Shown here piece after piece: positions 24,747 through 35,790 of a DNA stretch of 64,000 nucleotides; position 1 is the first letter of the stretch, and each line of letters starts with the position of its first letter. Both the position numbers and the translations under genes were made by a program. Below the pieces are notes generated by a model. It did no database searches and was not told where the DNA came from. It saw only the letters and a list, made by a program, of their open reading frames with translations. Origin of the DNA: Hetaerina americana. Taxonomy: Eukaryota > Arthropoda > Insecta > Odonata > Calopterygidae. Where the stretch lies: positions 47,490,013 to 47,554,012 of the forward strand of contig JAKTNV010000005.1 of assembly GCA_022747635.1 (NCBI GenBank), in the 5' to 3' direction.

Positions 24747-27149
24747 ATGCATTCATGCAATATTCGTCTGCTAGGTTACCGTTACCACTGTTATAGAAGA
24801 ATTCTCGCAGTCCTTTGGGCAATGTCTTATACGCCGGCGTATTATAAGGACAAGCTGCTTTCTTCTCTGGCCTTTCTTGAGCGTTGCAGAGACTCCGATA
24901 CCATCCCGTCTTTTGTCGAGGTGAAACACCATATCCAGTCGAAGAAAGCCCTAAGGATTCTCCGGAGAGCCAGCACAGCCCTCCTAAGGGAAAGGGTGCA
25001 GCACACGAGATGGACCATCCAAACACGCACGGAAGAGCTGTACGAGTTGCACTTAAGACTTAGTGCAGTCTTGAACATAACGGATTGGGACACATTGGAT
25101 AGAATTACGTGGAATTCCGCTACAACAGCCTTCGTCTCAACTAGAGATAAACAAGTGAAAAAGTACGAACGCCTCCATGGCCTTCAACACCCTGGACTGG
25201 AGTCTCATGGCCCTGAAAAGGACCGTACAGTCGTGAACCTAACTGACATTCATCTGAGTGACGCCGCCATCAGCGTACTTTCCAAGGGACTGAACTTCGC
25301 CGTTGCTCCCGCCCGCCTACCAAAAGAAGAACTAGTGACTGAAGTCGAATACGCCGTCCGGAAGCTACCTAAGGAAGAGGCCGAGGAACTTCGAGGAGAA
25401 GTAAGCCGTATACTGCTCAATGCTAAAACTCCTAAACCCAACGTCACCCGAGAGGAGAGGAAAGCCTTGAGAGATCTCCGGACGAACGATGACATTATAA
25501 TCACTCCAGCGGATAAAGGGAACGCAATGGTGTTGATGAAGAAGGATGACTACAATAGAAAAATCAACAGTCTCCTGAACGATGAGACTTACTCGGAAGA
25601 AAAACGGGATCCCACCTCCAGGATCCAAAAAGAGATTAAGCAAATAATTACACAGTCTTCGATCCCTCCAGAAGAGAGACGGTGGATCGTCGAATCGGCT
25701 CCCAAACCACCTAGATTATATGGCCTACCTAAGATCCATAAGCCAGGTGTCCCTCTACGACCCATCGTGAGTGCCATAGACTCTCCATGCCACAAACTCG
25801 CCAAATATTTGTCCCAGCAACTCTTACCGTTCTCTGGTAAGTCGTCAACGCACGTGAAGAACTCCGCTCACTTCATTGAGATTATAAAAGAGACCAAAAT
25901 AAGCAAGGAGGATATTTTAGTGAGTTTTGACGTAGTTTCTCTCTTCACAAGCATCCCGATCGGTGAAGCAGTAGAGATTATCAAATCACTCACGAGTGAC
26001 GGCCTCCCGAAAGACATCCCAAAGAAGGTGGAGTTTTGCCTGAGAAACGCTTACTTCACGTGGAACGGAAAATTCTACAGGCAAACAAATGGCGCTGCAA
26101 TGGGGTCCCCACTCTCACCGGTGATCGCCAATCTTTTCATGGAAGCTTTTGAACGAAAAGCCTTGCAATCCTTCCACAAAAAACCCAAACCCTTGGTGAG
26201 ATATGTGGACGACACATTTGTAATATGGCCCCACGGAAAAGAAGAACTCCAGAAGTTCCTGCAACACCTCAACGCACAAAATGGTGCTATTAAATTCACC
26301 ATGGAGATGGAAACGGACAACCGGCTGCCCTTTCTGGATGTCCTGGTCGAGAAAAAAGAAAATGGGTCTTTGGGACACTCCGTTTTTCGGAAAAAGACCC
26401 ATACGGACCAATATCTCCATGCAGACTCCCATCACCACCCTCAACAAAAAGCCGGAGTAATTAAAACCTTACTCCACCGAGCATGCTCCCTCTCTGACGC
26501 TGCCTCCATTGGAAAAGAAAAACAACATCTGCTGAAAACGTTCCAGATGAATGGCTTCCGGCGTGACAACATTCTGAAGATAATGCACAGGGTGGAAGGA
26601 AAGAAGCGGATGGCCCTGGAGAGGACCGACGAGACTAGCCCTAAGGAAAAGGCGACGGCACACGCTCTCCTGCCGTACGTCGCCGGAACAACGGAAAAAA
26701 TTGCGAGGGCCCTCCGGAAACACAATGTCTCAGCCAGGTTCAAATGCGTAACCAAAGTGGCCAATATCCTCGTCAACGCGAAAGACCGCCTCCCAAAAGA
26801 CATCTCTGGAGGAATCTACCAAATCAAATGCAGCTGCGGCAACTCCTACATCGGCCAAACATCAAGAGCGCTGAAATGCCGAGTCCAAGAACACAGAAGG
26901 GCCGTAAAAAATAGACAGTTCCAGCAGTCAGCGGTGGCTGAACATCATTGGAGTGGACCGACACATAATATTGAGTTTGACAACGCCACTTTATTGAATA
27001 AAGAAGGCCGCTACTACCCAAGGATCATCAGAGAGGCAATTGAAATTGCAAAAACGCCCAGAAATTTCAACCGCGAGGACGGCTACCCCCTCGCCAGCGC
27101 GTGGAAACGTGTCCTCAAGGATTTCAACGAATCAGAGCACACCTCCTAA
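24747..27149 (+). CDS. Penelope-like retroelement polyprotein (RT + GIY-YIG), intact frame
   Basis: Role: copies the element's RNA into a new site; RT synthesises DNA and the GIY-YIG nuclease nicks the target. Seen (residues counted from the frame opening at 24732): N-terminal basic helical region with Penelope-type KHHI and WNSAT, 30-150; VVNLTDIHLSDAAISVLSKG about 165-185; TPADKGNA 258; YGLPKIHKPGVPLRPIVS 327; FDVVSLFTSIP 398 (first catalytic Asp); MGSPLSPVIANLFME 456; RYVDDTFVIWPHG 489 (catalytic YVDD intact); RLPFLDVLV 530; HSHHHP-like SHHHPQQK 566; GIY-YIG from 692 (GGIYQI, SYIGQT 705), then R and E residues and NREDG 779. About 800 residues, normal for the family. Start: first ATG in frame is 24747; 24822 (MSYTPAYYKD) is an alternative. 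No stop or frameshift seen, so it may encode a working enzyme. Neighbour: converges with PLE2. Confidence 0.97.
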   Translation: MHSCNIRLLGYRYHCYRRILAVLWAMSYTPAYYKDKLLSSLAFLERCRDSDTIPSFVEVKHHIQSKKALRILRRASTALLRERVQHTRWTIQTRTEELYELHLRLSAVLNITDWDTLDRITWNSATTAFVSTRDKQVKKYERLHGLQHPGLESHGPEKDRTVVNLTDIHLSDAAISVLSKGLNFAVAPARLPKEELVTEVEYAVRKLPKEEAEELRGEVSRILLNAKTPKPNVTREERKALRDLRTNDDIIITPADKGNAMVLMKKDDYNRKINSLLNDETYSEEKRDPTSRIQKEIKQIITQSSIPPEERRWIVESAPKPPRLYGLPKIHKPGVPLRPIVSAIDSPCHKLAKYLSQQLLPFSGKSSTHVKNSAHFIEIIKETKISKEDILVSFDVVSLFTSIPIGEAVEIIKSLTSDGLPKDIPKKVEFCLRNAYFTWNGKFYRQTNGAAMGSPLSPVIANLFMEAFERKALQSFHKKPKPLVRYVDDTFVIWPHGKEELQKFLQHLNAQNGAIKFTMEMETDNRLPFLDVLVEKKENGSLGHSVFRKKTHTDQYLHADSHHHPQQKAGVIKTLLHRACSLSDAASIGKEKQHLLKTFQMNGFRRDNILKIMHRVEGKKRMALERTDETSPKEKATAHALLPYVAGTTEKIARALRKHNVSARFKCVTKVANILVNAKDRLPKDISGGIYQIKCSCGNSYIGQTSRALKCRVQEHRRAVKNRQFQQSAVAEHHWSGPTHNIEFDNATLLNKEGRYYPRIIREAIEIAKTPRNFNREDGYPLASAWKRVLKDFNESEHTS

Positions 27150-27208
27150 AAATAGGCGCCAAACGGAGGGTATATATATTGGACCAAAACCTGCATCGGC
27201 ACTTCAGT

Positions 27209-27250
27209 GGACCTGAGGAAGCCAACTGGAACGTTGGCGAAATATCGTCC
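27209..27250 (+). ncRNA. Hammerhead-ribozyme-like motif in PLE1 tail
   Basis: Seen: GGAC (27209-27212), CTGAGGA (27213-27219, fits CUGANGA), a 6-bp stem GCCAAC/GTTGGC (27221-27226 and 27233-27238), GAAA (27239-27242), TATC, then GTCC (27247-27250) pairing with GGAC. This fits stem I, core, stem II, core, minimal stem III and a possible cleavage after AUC. Known: hammerheads with a vestigial stem III, thought to work as dimers, occur in PLE terminal repeats. Odd: one extra A between the core and stem II. Activity is inferred, not shown. Confidence 0.58.
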
Positions 27251-27469
27251 GAAAAATGGATACACGCGGAAGAAAACCCGAAAGAACCACTTCCTACATA
27301 TACATAGATGATTTCGTCGACGTAACACGGAAGTGCCGAATAATGAATTGGACAGCAACAAACAATATAGAAACACATAAAAAGATCACTCACACGTTAT
27401 TTCTTAATCATTTTGACGGAACTCTGCTGCGTCTTCATCGGTAGATTGAGAAGTAATGACTACTGGAAT

Positions 27470-27640
27470 AGTTTGGTGAGGGGAGCGAGAGAAAGGGAAG
27501 GGGGCCAGGGGAAGAGGTGAACGGGAGGCGGAAGAGGGGCGAGAGGAATGGTTGGGGAGAGGAAAGGGAGAGGAGAGGATAGAGGGGAGCGGAGATAGGG
27601 AAGGAGGGAGAGGGAGTAGTTGGAATTGACACGAAATCGG
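27470..27640 (+). other. Purine-rich tract between two PLE tails
   Basis: Almost pure GGGGAG/GGAGAGG sequence on plus. It separates the PLE1 tail from PLE2's downstream region. Minus-strand frames here (Ser/Pro/Leu) are artefacts. Confidence 0.7.
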
Positions 27641-27829
27641 AAAAGAAAACAATCTGCTCTCCGCAACTATTGCAACATCCGAGACCCAGGTTTCAACTTA
27701 CAAAGTCGTGATCAAGACCCTGCAAGTCGAAACAAAGGCCACACACACCAAAACTGCTGTGGAAAAACAAAGTATTCAACTCTCCGATATGCATTGCTTC
27801 CACAAAGTAACAATTTTAGGCCATTCCCA

Positions 27830-29968
27830 TCAGTGAACGACATTGGGGCCCGGATACTGATAGGCCATACAGAGGTAAATGAAAGCCATTTCAAGAGTTT
27901 TTAATTCTATAGGGTTATCGGTTGTGGGAACGGGCGCTAGGATGGAAACATTGTAACACTGGTTGAAAGGGGTATTATGATGGGAAGTATGTTTAGGGAT
28001 GGGGAGACCCGCGGACGGGGAGGAGGGATTGCACGTGGCGCGGTGGTTGTTAATCCTAAGGTTCAGTGGTGTGGAACATTGACCTATGTATAAGGCCGGG
28101 CAGAGTTTACAGGTTAGAAGATAAGCAACATTCTTGGAAGTGCAAGAGGAGTGGGGGAAGGGCGGGAGAGAGTTAAATGGTGGGATGGAGTGGGGTGGAG
28201 TGGTGAAAATAGGGCAGATTTTACATCTTCCTCGATGACATGGAGTTGTTATGGCTCTGGGGGTGAGAGGGGATTTTGAGAGCGGATTGGTGGATTTAAG
28301 GATATTTGCTAGGTTGGCGGGCCGTTTGAAGGTGGCAGAGGGGCATTTGGGAAGAAGGTTGGAGGAAGTGTTGTGATTTTTGAGGATGGGGAATAGATCT
28401 TTGAGGATGAGTTTGAGGGACTGAATTCCTGGGAAGTAGGTAGTACATATTGAGAGAGCCTGTGGTTGAGGCAGGCTTGGGGGTGTAGGAATGTTTGAGT
28501 ATTTTTATTGAGGAGAGAATCAGGGTATTCTCGTTGGAGGAGGGAGTGGTGAAGGTTGTTGAGGTATTTGTTAAGGGATTCGGGATGGTTGAAAATACGG
28601 TGACCGCGGATAGAGAGGGAGTAAGGGAGGGAGCGCTTGGTATGGGAGGGGTGGCAACTGCTGTAATGAAGGTATTGCTGCTTACTAGTAGGTTTAGTGT
28701 GAACAGAGGTCAGGAATTTGTTATTGCTAAGGGAAATATTGACATTGAGGAAGGTGATCTGAGAGGATGAAATGGTCGAGGTGCAAGACAGAGATGAGGA
28801 ATCATTGAGCTGGGAGATGAAGGAATTGAGGGAATCTATGCTATGTGGCCAGAGTAGAAAGATGTTATCAATGTATCGGAGCCACAGGAGGGGTTGCAGA
28901 GGATAGTTGGAGAGGAAATTCTCTTCCAGAACACCTAGGTGGAGGTTTGCATATGAAGGGCTGAATCTGCTACCCATAGCACAGCCCTTCATTTGGAGGT
29001 AATAGTTATTGTTGAAAGAAAAGGAGTTGCGGGTGAGAATGAAATTGGAAAGATCAATGAGAAATTCGGTACTGTGGATGTGAGGGGTAGGGCGTTTGGA
29101 AAGGAAGTGACGTAGGGAAGAAAGGCCTTCTTGGTGAGGAATGGATGTGTATAGGGAGGTGACATCGATAGTAGCCATAGTAATTTGGGTATCAGGAGGA
29201 AGGGAAGTTGAGTGGAGCAATCTGAGGAAGTGGTAGGTATCTTTTATAAAGGAAGGTAGGGAGTGAACTAAAGGTTGGAGATAGTAGTCCACGAAGGCGG
29301 AAATTCTTTCAGTCGGAGAGCTACGAGAGGAGACTTATAGGGCGGCCTGGGTTGTTGAGTTTGTGGATCTTAGGAAGGATGTAGAAGTGAGGGGTGTGTG
29401 GTTGGGAAGGGGAAAGGAGGGAAATGTCCCTGGGGGATAGATTCTCCTTTGGGCCGTTGTCTCGGAGGAAAGCGATTATTTCTATTTGGAATCCGGGGCT
29501 AGGGTCAGCAGGAATATGTTGATAGGAGGAAGTGTCGGAGAGTAATCTGTTACATTCTTGTAGGTAGTCTGCAGTGTTAAGGACTACAACTGTCGAACCA
29601 TTGTCGGCAGAAGTGATGACTAGGTTGGGGTTGCGTGTGAGTTTTTTTAACTCAGCTACTTCGGCCGGGGAGAGATTAGGTTTCGGGTTTAGAGATTTAA
29701 GGAAAGAAGGACTAGATGTTTTGTACAGCAGAAGATTGATAAAGATTTCGACCGGGTGATTTGGAGGGAGCGGTTGAGGTTCAAGGTTTCTTTCCCTACT
29801 GCCCTTTCCTCTTGCCGTGGTCCATTTTTCCTTTGGTGAGTGAAACATTTTCCTAATTTCATCTCCTAGACAAAGAAACGGGGCACTTAGTTGCATAAAC
29901 CCCCTGCAGATTTCAGTGTAAATTACGTTTCCTCGATAGCTCAAGCGGTTAGAGCATCGGCCCGGCAA
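27830..29968 (-). pseudogene. PLE2: second Penelope-like lineage, broken RT + GIY-YIG
   Basis: Seen on minus: NLVITSADNGSTVVVLN, FYILPKIHKLNNPGRPI, then a 1-base shift at about 29335, DVTSLYTSIPHQEGL (first catalytic Asp), MKGCAMGSRFSPSYANLHL, RYIDNIFLLWPHS, TFLNVNISL, TKPTSKQQYLHYSSCHPSH. A second shift lies near 28455 in a CTCTCT run; after it FKRPANLANIL, CHRGRCKICPI and NVAYLLTCKLCPALYIGQ (GIY-YIG-type nuclease with Cys pairs) lead to a stop at 27830-27832. Known: this domain order and the Cys-rich linker fit PLE families distinct from the one PLE1 belongs to (Poseidon/Neptune-like is my guess). Odd: the YxDD box is YIDN, two frameshifts, N-terminal region missing, and the coding strand is strikingly pyrimidine-rich (Ser/Pro/Leu). 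Non-functional. Confidence 0.92.
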
Positions 29969-29971
29969 ACG
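29928..29971 (+). repeat. tRNA-like 5' half at the PLE2 junction
   Basis: CTCGATAGCTCAAGCGGTTA contains a perfect A box (TAGCTCAAGCGG, 29937-29948), followed by AGAGCATCGGCCCGGCAA as in a D-arm and anticodon stem. It then stops; no B box follows. It lies exactly where PLE2 similarity ends, on the opposite strand. Likely a truncated tRNA gene or SINE head into which PLE2 inserted or to which it was joined. Confidence 0.6.
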
Positions 29972-32900
29972 TATAAAACGCTCGTAAAACTCTTATCAAT
30001 CAATAGGCGAAAATAACGTTTTTGTGTTTAATGCATAATTAATATCTAGTCCCTATGATAAATTTACACAAACTTGTCAGGAATTTTTATTTTGTTTCTT
30101 TATGAGTATACTTTGGCCAGCGTCACTTAGTTTATTATTTCCTGCCATAAAAACAAATAAATTCATTATTTAATTATGAAAAACCTCGATCTTATTAGTG
30201 GGAAATATTTTAATTGGATATTGTATATATATATATATTTTCGTCGAGGAAAACTAGTAAATTGCTTCGGAGTTGAATTGTGACGCATATATAAGTTACG
30301 GTTTTGGATGTGGGCCAACTTTTTCGTTCGTTGATCAGGTAGTTGAGAAGTAATTTGCGCTACTTTTATTCAATAAAATATAGATAACTAGAAAAATATT
30401 TGGTTACTCTCGCTGTGAAATTATAATATATTACATGTAATTTTTACTTTGATTGTTCATGATTCAATTTTCAATATTATAAAACGCAAATGTAGCGTAT
30501 AACATGAATGCCTGTATTTTAATCGCTTATTTCCACTTACTTTATCGTCATTGTGAAACGCGTGTAATGGGAATGAGTTATTCATGAGTGTATATGATGC
30601 CGAAAATTTTTCTAATTTACGGTTCAAGAACTCAAATCATTTTCCTTAATTTTTCATGGAATAACTTTGTCTATTATACCTCTACATTCCTTTGTTTCTT
30701 AAAATTAAATAACATAGGTGGTAAAAGATGCATAAGCCTTGCTAAGTTATGATTAAGCATTTGAAACTGTTGGGTTTCGACAGCGAGTTTGTGGCAAGAC
30801 CGACAAAGGCCTCGTCTGAGATTCACTCTCGGATGATCCACGTGCTATGGAGTGGAAGACAGCTCATGTGACAGTTCCTTTTAAATTACTCAAGTTGGAA
30901 CGCACCCAGACTCCTGAGGAGAGAAGTAATTGCTTGGAAATTTTTTTGTTCAAACCCCGGAATGATGAGGGAGAAGAAATGGAAGAAGATCCAGTTGCGG
31001 GAAACTGCCGAAAGCACGTGAAGATTGGAGGTCGTGGAGTCCCGGAAATGACGCTTCTTGGGAGGTGACTCCTCATTGATATAGTTTTAATGAAGAGTTT
31101 GGCTGGTGGTGAGTCCCGATGAATGGGAAAAATGCGATTTGTCGCGATAATTAAGGAGGAGCCATTTGATTACTTAGGGTTGGAAGATGAATAAAAAAGG
31201 GAAATGGTTCCAACGTGGAGCAGGAGAAAATGACGACCTGACTTCCGTTTGGAGAGGTGTTCCGGGGACCTGAGAATGGATGGCGTTAACTGACTTGACT
31301 GGTTTGATTTATTTGAGCAAATCTTAAATTTCCTCTTCTAACGAACTGAATGCACGCCGAAATCGTATTATCGGTGCCTTGGAAGATTTTTCTCTGATTC
31401 CGAAAGGAGATAAAAGACGAAAGATTTGGTTAATTCTGAAACATGGGAAGTTGTAGCTCCATCGTTGAATGATATCTTATACGTTCCCTATAATTTAATT
31501 GTTTATTTTGAAACGTGCCTTATCTGACGATAAATGAGAAATAATTGGTAGCCTTGAATGATATTCTACTATTCATTATTAAAAAAACGTGAATATTTCC
31601 CTTGTATTATCCTTATTTAGATTCGGAGAAATAACAATATTCGGCCTTGGGGAAAAGTTATTTGTGCAGTCCTTTAAATTCATTGGTATGCATACGTCCT
31701 TTTTTAAGTCATGTTAATGTTCTTCCTCATTCTGTTCCTTGATGTGATTCAATCTTTGAACTTTTAAAGCAAGTAAAAATGTATATCTGCGCTGAATGTA
31801 TATATAAAATATGATACCAGCTGAAATTTTTTGATGGCAAATACCATACAAATATTAATAACAGAAAAATAGTTCTGAGGAATAACGGTTTTTCAAAATA
31901 TTATGAATATTTTGATGCTACATGTATATTAATTCAGCCAGAGAGGGCCATGAAGGGACGCATTTCCTCTGGAGAAAAAAAACGAAACAACAAGGAAATT
32001 GTGAGATACACCTAATGGGCGCATACTAATGATAAAATCAGCTAAAATTTGATGTCCAAAATGAGTTATCTGAGAATTTTAAATGTGAGTAAAGAAAACA
32101 CTTGAACTATGCCTTAACACCTGATGGTAAACCAAATGGGGATTTACTAGCAGTGAGAATACCAGCAAAGGAAATAGAAGGTAAGGAGAGAAGACAAATA
32201 AATAAAGGGTAGGAAAGGTTAAAAGGACACTTTTTTAACTTCAGTATCCATTTGTTATGAATTTTTCACTCTATGTTGAAGTCATATTATAGTTTTTTGG
32301 TAGTGAAAACATTAACCAATGAGTAGGTTTTTATTGCATTATACCAACATAATTTAATTTCCTTGCTGAAAATAGGTGTTAAGTATATTGAACAGTTTGA
32401 TCAGTTGCTTTCTAAATTTAGGCCTAAAAGTTTTTAAACAATTTTTTTCCTCTTGTTCCGGTATTCTACGACACCTCAAATTATTAAAATCAAAGAAAAG
32501 ATGCCGCGACAGTAAGTTTTAATGGAGTCATTCGCTAATATGCATTGAAATATAGAATTTCCACAGTGTAAAAGGAGAATGATTTTTACTTTTTGAAAAT
32601 TCTGTCTCAAATCACGCCACGAAATTCAACGAAAAAGCTAAACCCTGATTGTTTAATGGTGTACGAAGGAATAAATGAAACATTAAAAAGCCAAATATTA
32701 AGGAACCATAACTCCCTCTACTAAAGGTCGTATTGTTTTCATCAGTGGCAAAAACAAGCAGCGTTTTTTTTCAAAATTAATAGTTATTTTTGTAAACCGA
32801 ATGCACCTTGAAGATTTTCAAACAGTATTTCCATCGTGAGCAGTCTCTAGTGCCTCGTGTGTAAGGAGTAAGAAAACCCCTCTCCCTTTAGTCATATGAT

Positions 32901-32994
32901 TATTCACTAATTCTCTGACGAATTTGCCAAATTGGTAACACTGGCTAGGCGATAATAAAAGGAGTGTTCTTCCATCCACCCTCCATTTTCATAA
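29972..32994. other. Spacer without recognised gene
   Basis: AT-rich. About 30770-31300 has higher complexity and holds a 73-codon plus frame (30847-31068, acidic middle) that I do not recognise; it could be an exon or chance. Short TA runs near 30225. Confidence 0.4.
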
Positions 32995-33740
32995 TGTGAC
33001 TCGCTCCTTTCCTTCCAATTCGCCCACCCTTCCTCCCTCCCCACGTCAACCCACTCCTCCCTCATTTCCTTTTTGTCTTGGCAGCATTTTTCCCCCTCTC
33101 CGACCGTAAATCGAAATCGGATTTATTGCCACCAGTAGATGGGGTTAGAGGGACCCTGTAGAGGGTTTTGAAGGGGGGCTACAGAGTAGGGGATGAGATT
33201 TAGCGGAGGTGAAGAGGGGAGAAGTAGAGAGAACGAGAAAAGGTGGGGAAGGGAGGGAGGTAGAAGGAGTTGGCAGAAGGCGGTAATTAAAGCCACGGGA
33301 GCCTTTCTCTAGTGTACGAAGGAGCGGCACGGGCAAGGAAGCCCTTTAATTGGATCTAATTTATGCTCAAAACAAATTACTCCCCCCTAAACCCCCTCGG
33401 CCACCCCATCCCATTTACTTCTCCTTACCCCCCATCGACTAGGATGCCCGCCTTTCCTTCCCGCCGTACCTACACTCGAAACTCTTCCCCTCTCTCCTTC
33501 ACTTACGCGTGTATTTTTGGGTGAGCAGTTTTAATTGTCTCCCGAGCCTCTAATTTCGTAAGATGTTTCCAACGCTTTCTTTCCGATTATCGTCCGTTTT
33601 TAAAGGCGATTCACCTCTAATCCCTATTCCCTACCTCTTCCTTTCCTTCTCTCAACCACTCTCTCTTCCCTCCCGCCATTCTCGACAAATCCCCCGCCTC
33701 CTACACGACTTCCAGAGGCCGCGATCCTTTTACGCGGCTA
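32995..33740. other. Alternating pyrimidine/purine island
   Basis: 33000-33100 is C/T-rich, 33130-33300 purine-rich and 33380-33720 C/T-rich on plus. Frames at 33145-33336 (-) and 33563-33754 (+) are Ser/Pro/Leu-rich artefacts. Confidence 0.65.
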
Positions 33741-35271
33741 CCAAACCCTCGTAATAAAGGTGTAAAAGGAATATCGGGAAGGTAAGACGAGAGCCCCCTT
33801 TTGGAGAGATGGGCTGAGCGAGAGGTGGTGGGGGCCTTCGTTTTCCAGTCTCTCCGTCGCTACTAAGCTCCCTCACGTCAAAGACGCCTCTCCTCTCCTT
33901 GGACGAATTAAACGAGAATCGCTTAAAAATAAGACCCATTCATAAGTGATGCGATTGAGTAATTCCTCCGTGACTAATCTTCGTGCCTAGCAAAGAGGTT
34001 CCAATCTCCTTTAGGGTGGAATTCGTTTACCCTTTAACAATTCGTCATCGAATGCTCCGCTATGAAAACCAGGGAAAGCTATGAGATCGCATCATTCTCG
34101 AAATTACCCTTTATCTATGTTAAAATGTCATTAGGTTGAGAGCTCACGTGGGTTTTGGTAAAGACCTTCACATATATATAATTCATATTTATAGTACATA
34201 GCACGCTTTTGATTAACCTGTTTTTTAATCTAACGGAATAAATCCGCATGGCTTTAAGTTGTGATTTAAAATTCATTCAGAAGGATGGAGAACTAGCATA
34301 TTAGAGTGCAAAGCGTGTACCATAGAATCTGGTGAAGGGTTTTTCACCAGATTTGTTAAGAAAAGAGTTACATGGTTTTTCAGATTTGTTTTTTTACTAT
34401 AGATTTTCAAGTTAATTCCGATAAAATGAATTATATTTTGTAGTTCTGCCGGTTTACTTCTGTCACTTATAGCAGTTTTTCTGAGAAAATATATCTGATG
34501 ATGGGTGACAAAGAGTAGATGGAGTTTTTTTCACCTACCTAAAGTAAATGAATGGCATAAAACCAAAAGCTACTATTTTATCTTGTGAATTTACGAAATG
34601 CCATGTTATCTAAAATAATTGGAAGAGAGAGATATTTTCACAGCCAGCAAAGCCAAACATTTCAATAAATCAGATTTCCCAACGTTAGGGCAAAGACCAC
34701 GCTAATAAACTGTAAATCTAATATTGTACAATGCTATTTTCAATAATATTGATCACATTTGTGTAATATCATGAAAAAATGTGAATATTCCTCCGCCTAA
34801 TTTCGATGATTCCTCTAAAAGTCGTCCAAAGTTGTTTCAACGTATTAGGCAAACCTTCTCTCTCATTTATCAAAAGAATGATGGGATAACTTACGGGATT
34901 GATCTTCCACATCGCCTCCATGTATCCTTCATAATTATGAAAGTGTAGGCCAATACTTAGGCTTTCTTCATGCGAAAGAGAAATTTTAATGCAGTGTATT
35001 GATCGCTGTGTCACTCGAATGAATAACAATGTTTCAACTTGGAACGGCTGCATTTAAAACGAGTAAATGAAATGGGTACCACATATAGGTACACCACGCA
35101 TTTTTCCAACAGAAAAACGAAATGTTAACTATTCTTTAATTATATGTGCGATTAAAGTTTAAAAATAGTTTGTTGTTGAGCGGTCTGGTAGGTACTGTTT
35201 TACCTTTGTGGCCAATATTATAATAAAAAATTAATTAAAATGTCCCTCTCATGTTTTGGTTAAGATGTTGG
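33741..35271. other. Spacer without recognised gene
   Basis: AT-rich. The 94-codon minus frame at 34769-35053 has no recognised motif. A short inverted pair lies at 34330-34355 (CTGGTGAA and TTCACCAG). Confidence 0.45.
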
Positions 35272-35790
35272 TTAAATACCCTTTTCATGAATATGATGCT
35301 TCATAACGAGGAAAGGAAATATGAACGAAGATTGATGATGTACATACTTCACCTTGATTAATGCAAGATATTCCTCAACAACATTTGCGACGTGAAACCT
35401 TGCGTTATCGGGATACAGCACCCAGTCTGTTACTTTGAAATCTGGCATTGAAGAATTTTCAGTACATTCCCATATCAATCTCTATATAATTAATTGTGTG
35501 TGCTGGAAGGATATTATCTCGGAGCAGAAGTCATCATTTTCGCTTCTTTTCAATTTTAATAATGCCAAAGAATCAACGGAGAGATTTGCTACAAAATTTA
35601 TAGTTAAAAGTTATGCAGCAAATAATTTCCTGCATTGATGACGTTTGGGAAAAATTCATCTTCCATTAACTTCAAATTTAATTGTGAACAGACCTGGGCA
35701 CGAACGTTCTGTTGTTCAGGTAATCTTGGAACTCACTTTGTGCAAATACGTCTCAAGTCCAATTTCCCCGTTGACATTGTGCAAGTGGCA
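35272..35790 (-). pseudogene. Mariner-type transposase fragment, heavily decayed
   Basis: Seen on minus: RRICTK, a stop where the family has Trp, then VPRL and RAQVCSQLNL...EDEFFPNVI (about 35740-35650), resembling the mariner stretch before the first Asp. Some 200 bases on, DWVLYPDNARFHVANVVEEYLA (35420-35360) resembles the second-Asp motif WILHHDNAPAH. Only the order of these two motifs supports the call; many stops separate them and no TIR was found. Other Tc1/mariner relatives are possible. Confidence 0.6.

Larger units (their letters stand above)
24732..27470 (+). mobile_element. PLE1: Penelope-like element with 3' tail
   Basis: Covers the coding frame and a ~320-base 3' tail (27150-27470). 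Parts of the tail recur at 9543-9657 and 9935-10050, which shows that it belongs to the element. The 3' border is placed where a purine-rich tract begins and similarity to the other tails ends (after about 27460). The 5' border is unknown: no upstream terminal repeat and no target duplication were found. Confidence 0.85.

Noticed and set aside
30847..31068. Possible host exon
   Set aside because: Acidic 73-codon frame in higher-complexity DNA, but no recognised domain and no way to verify splice sites without a homologue.
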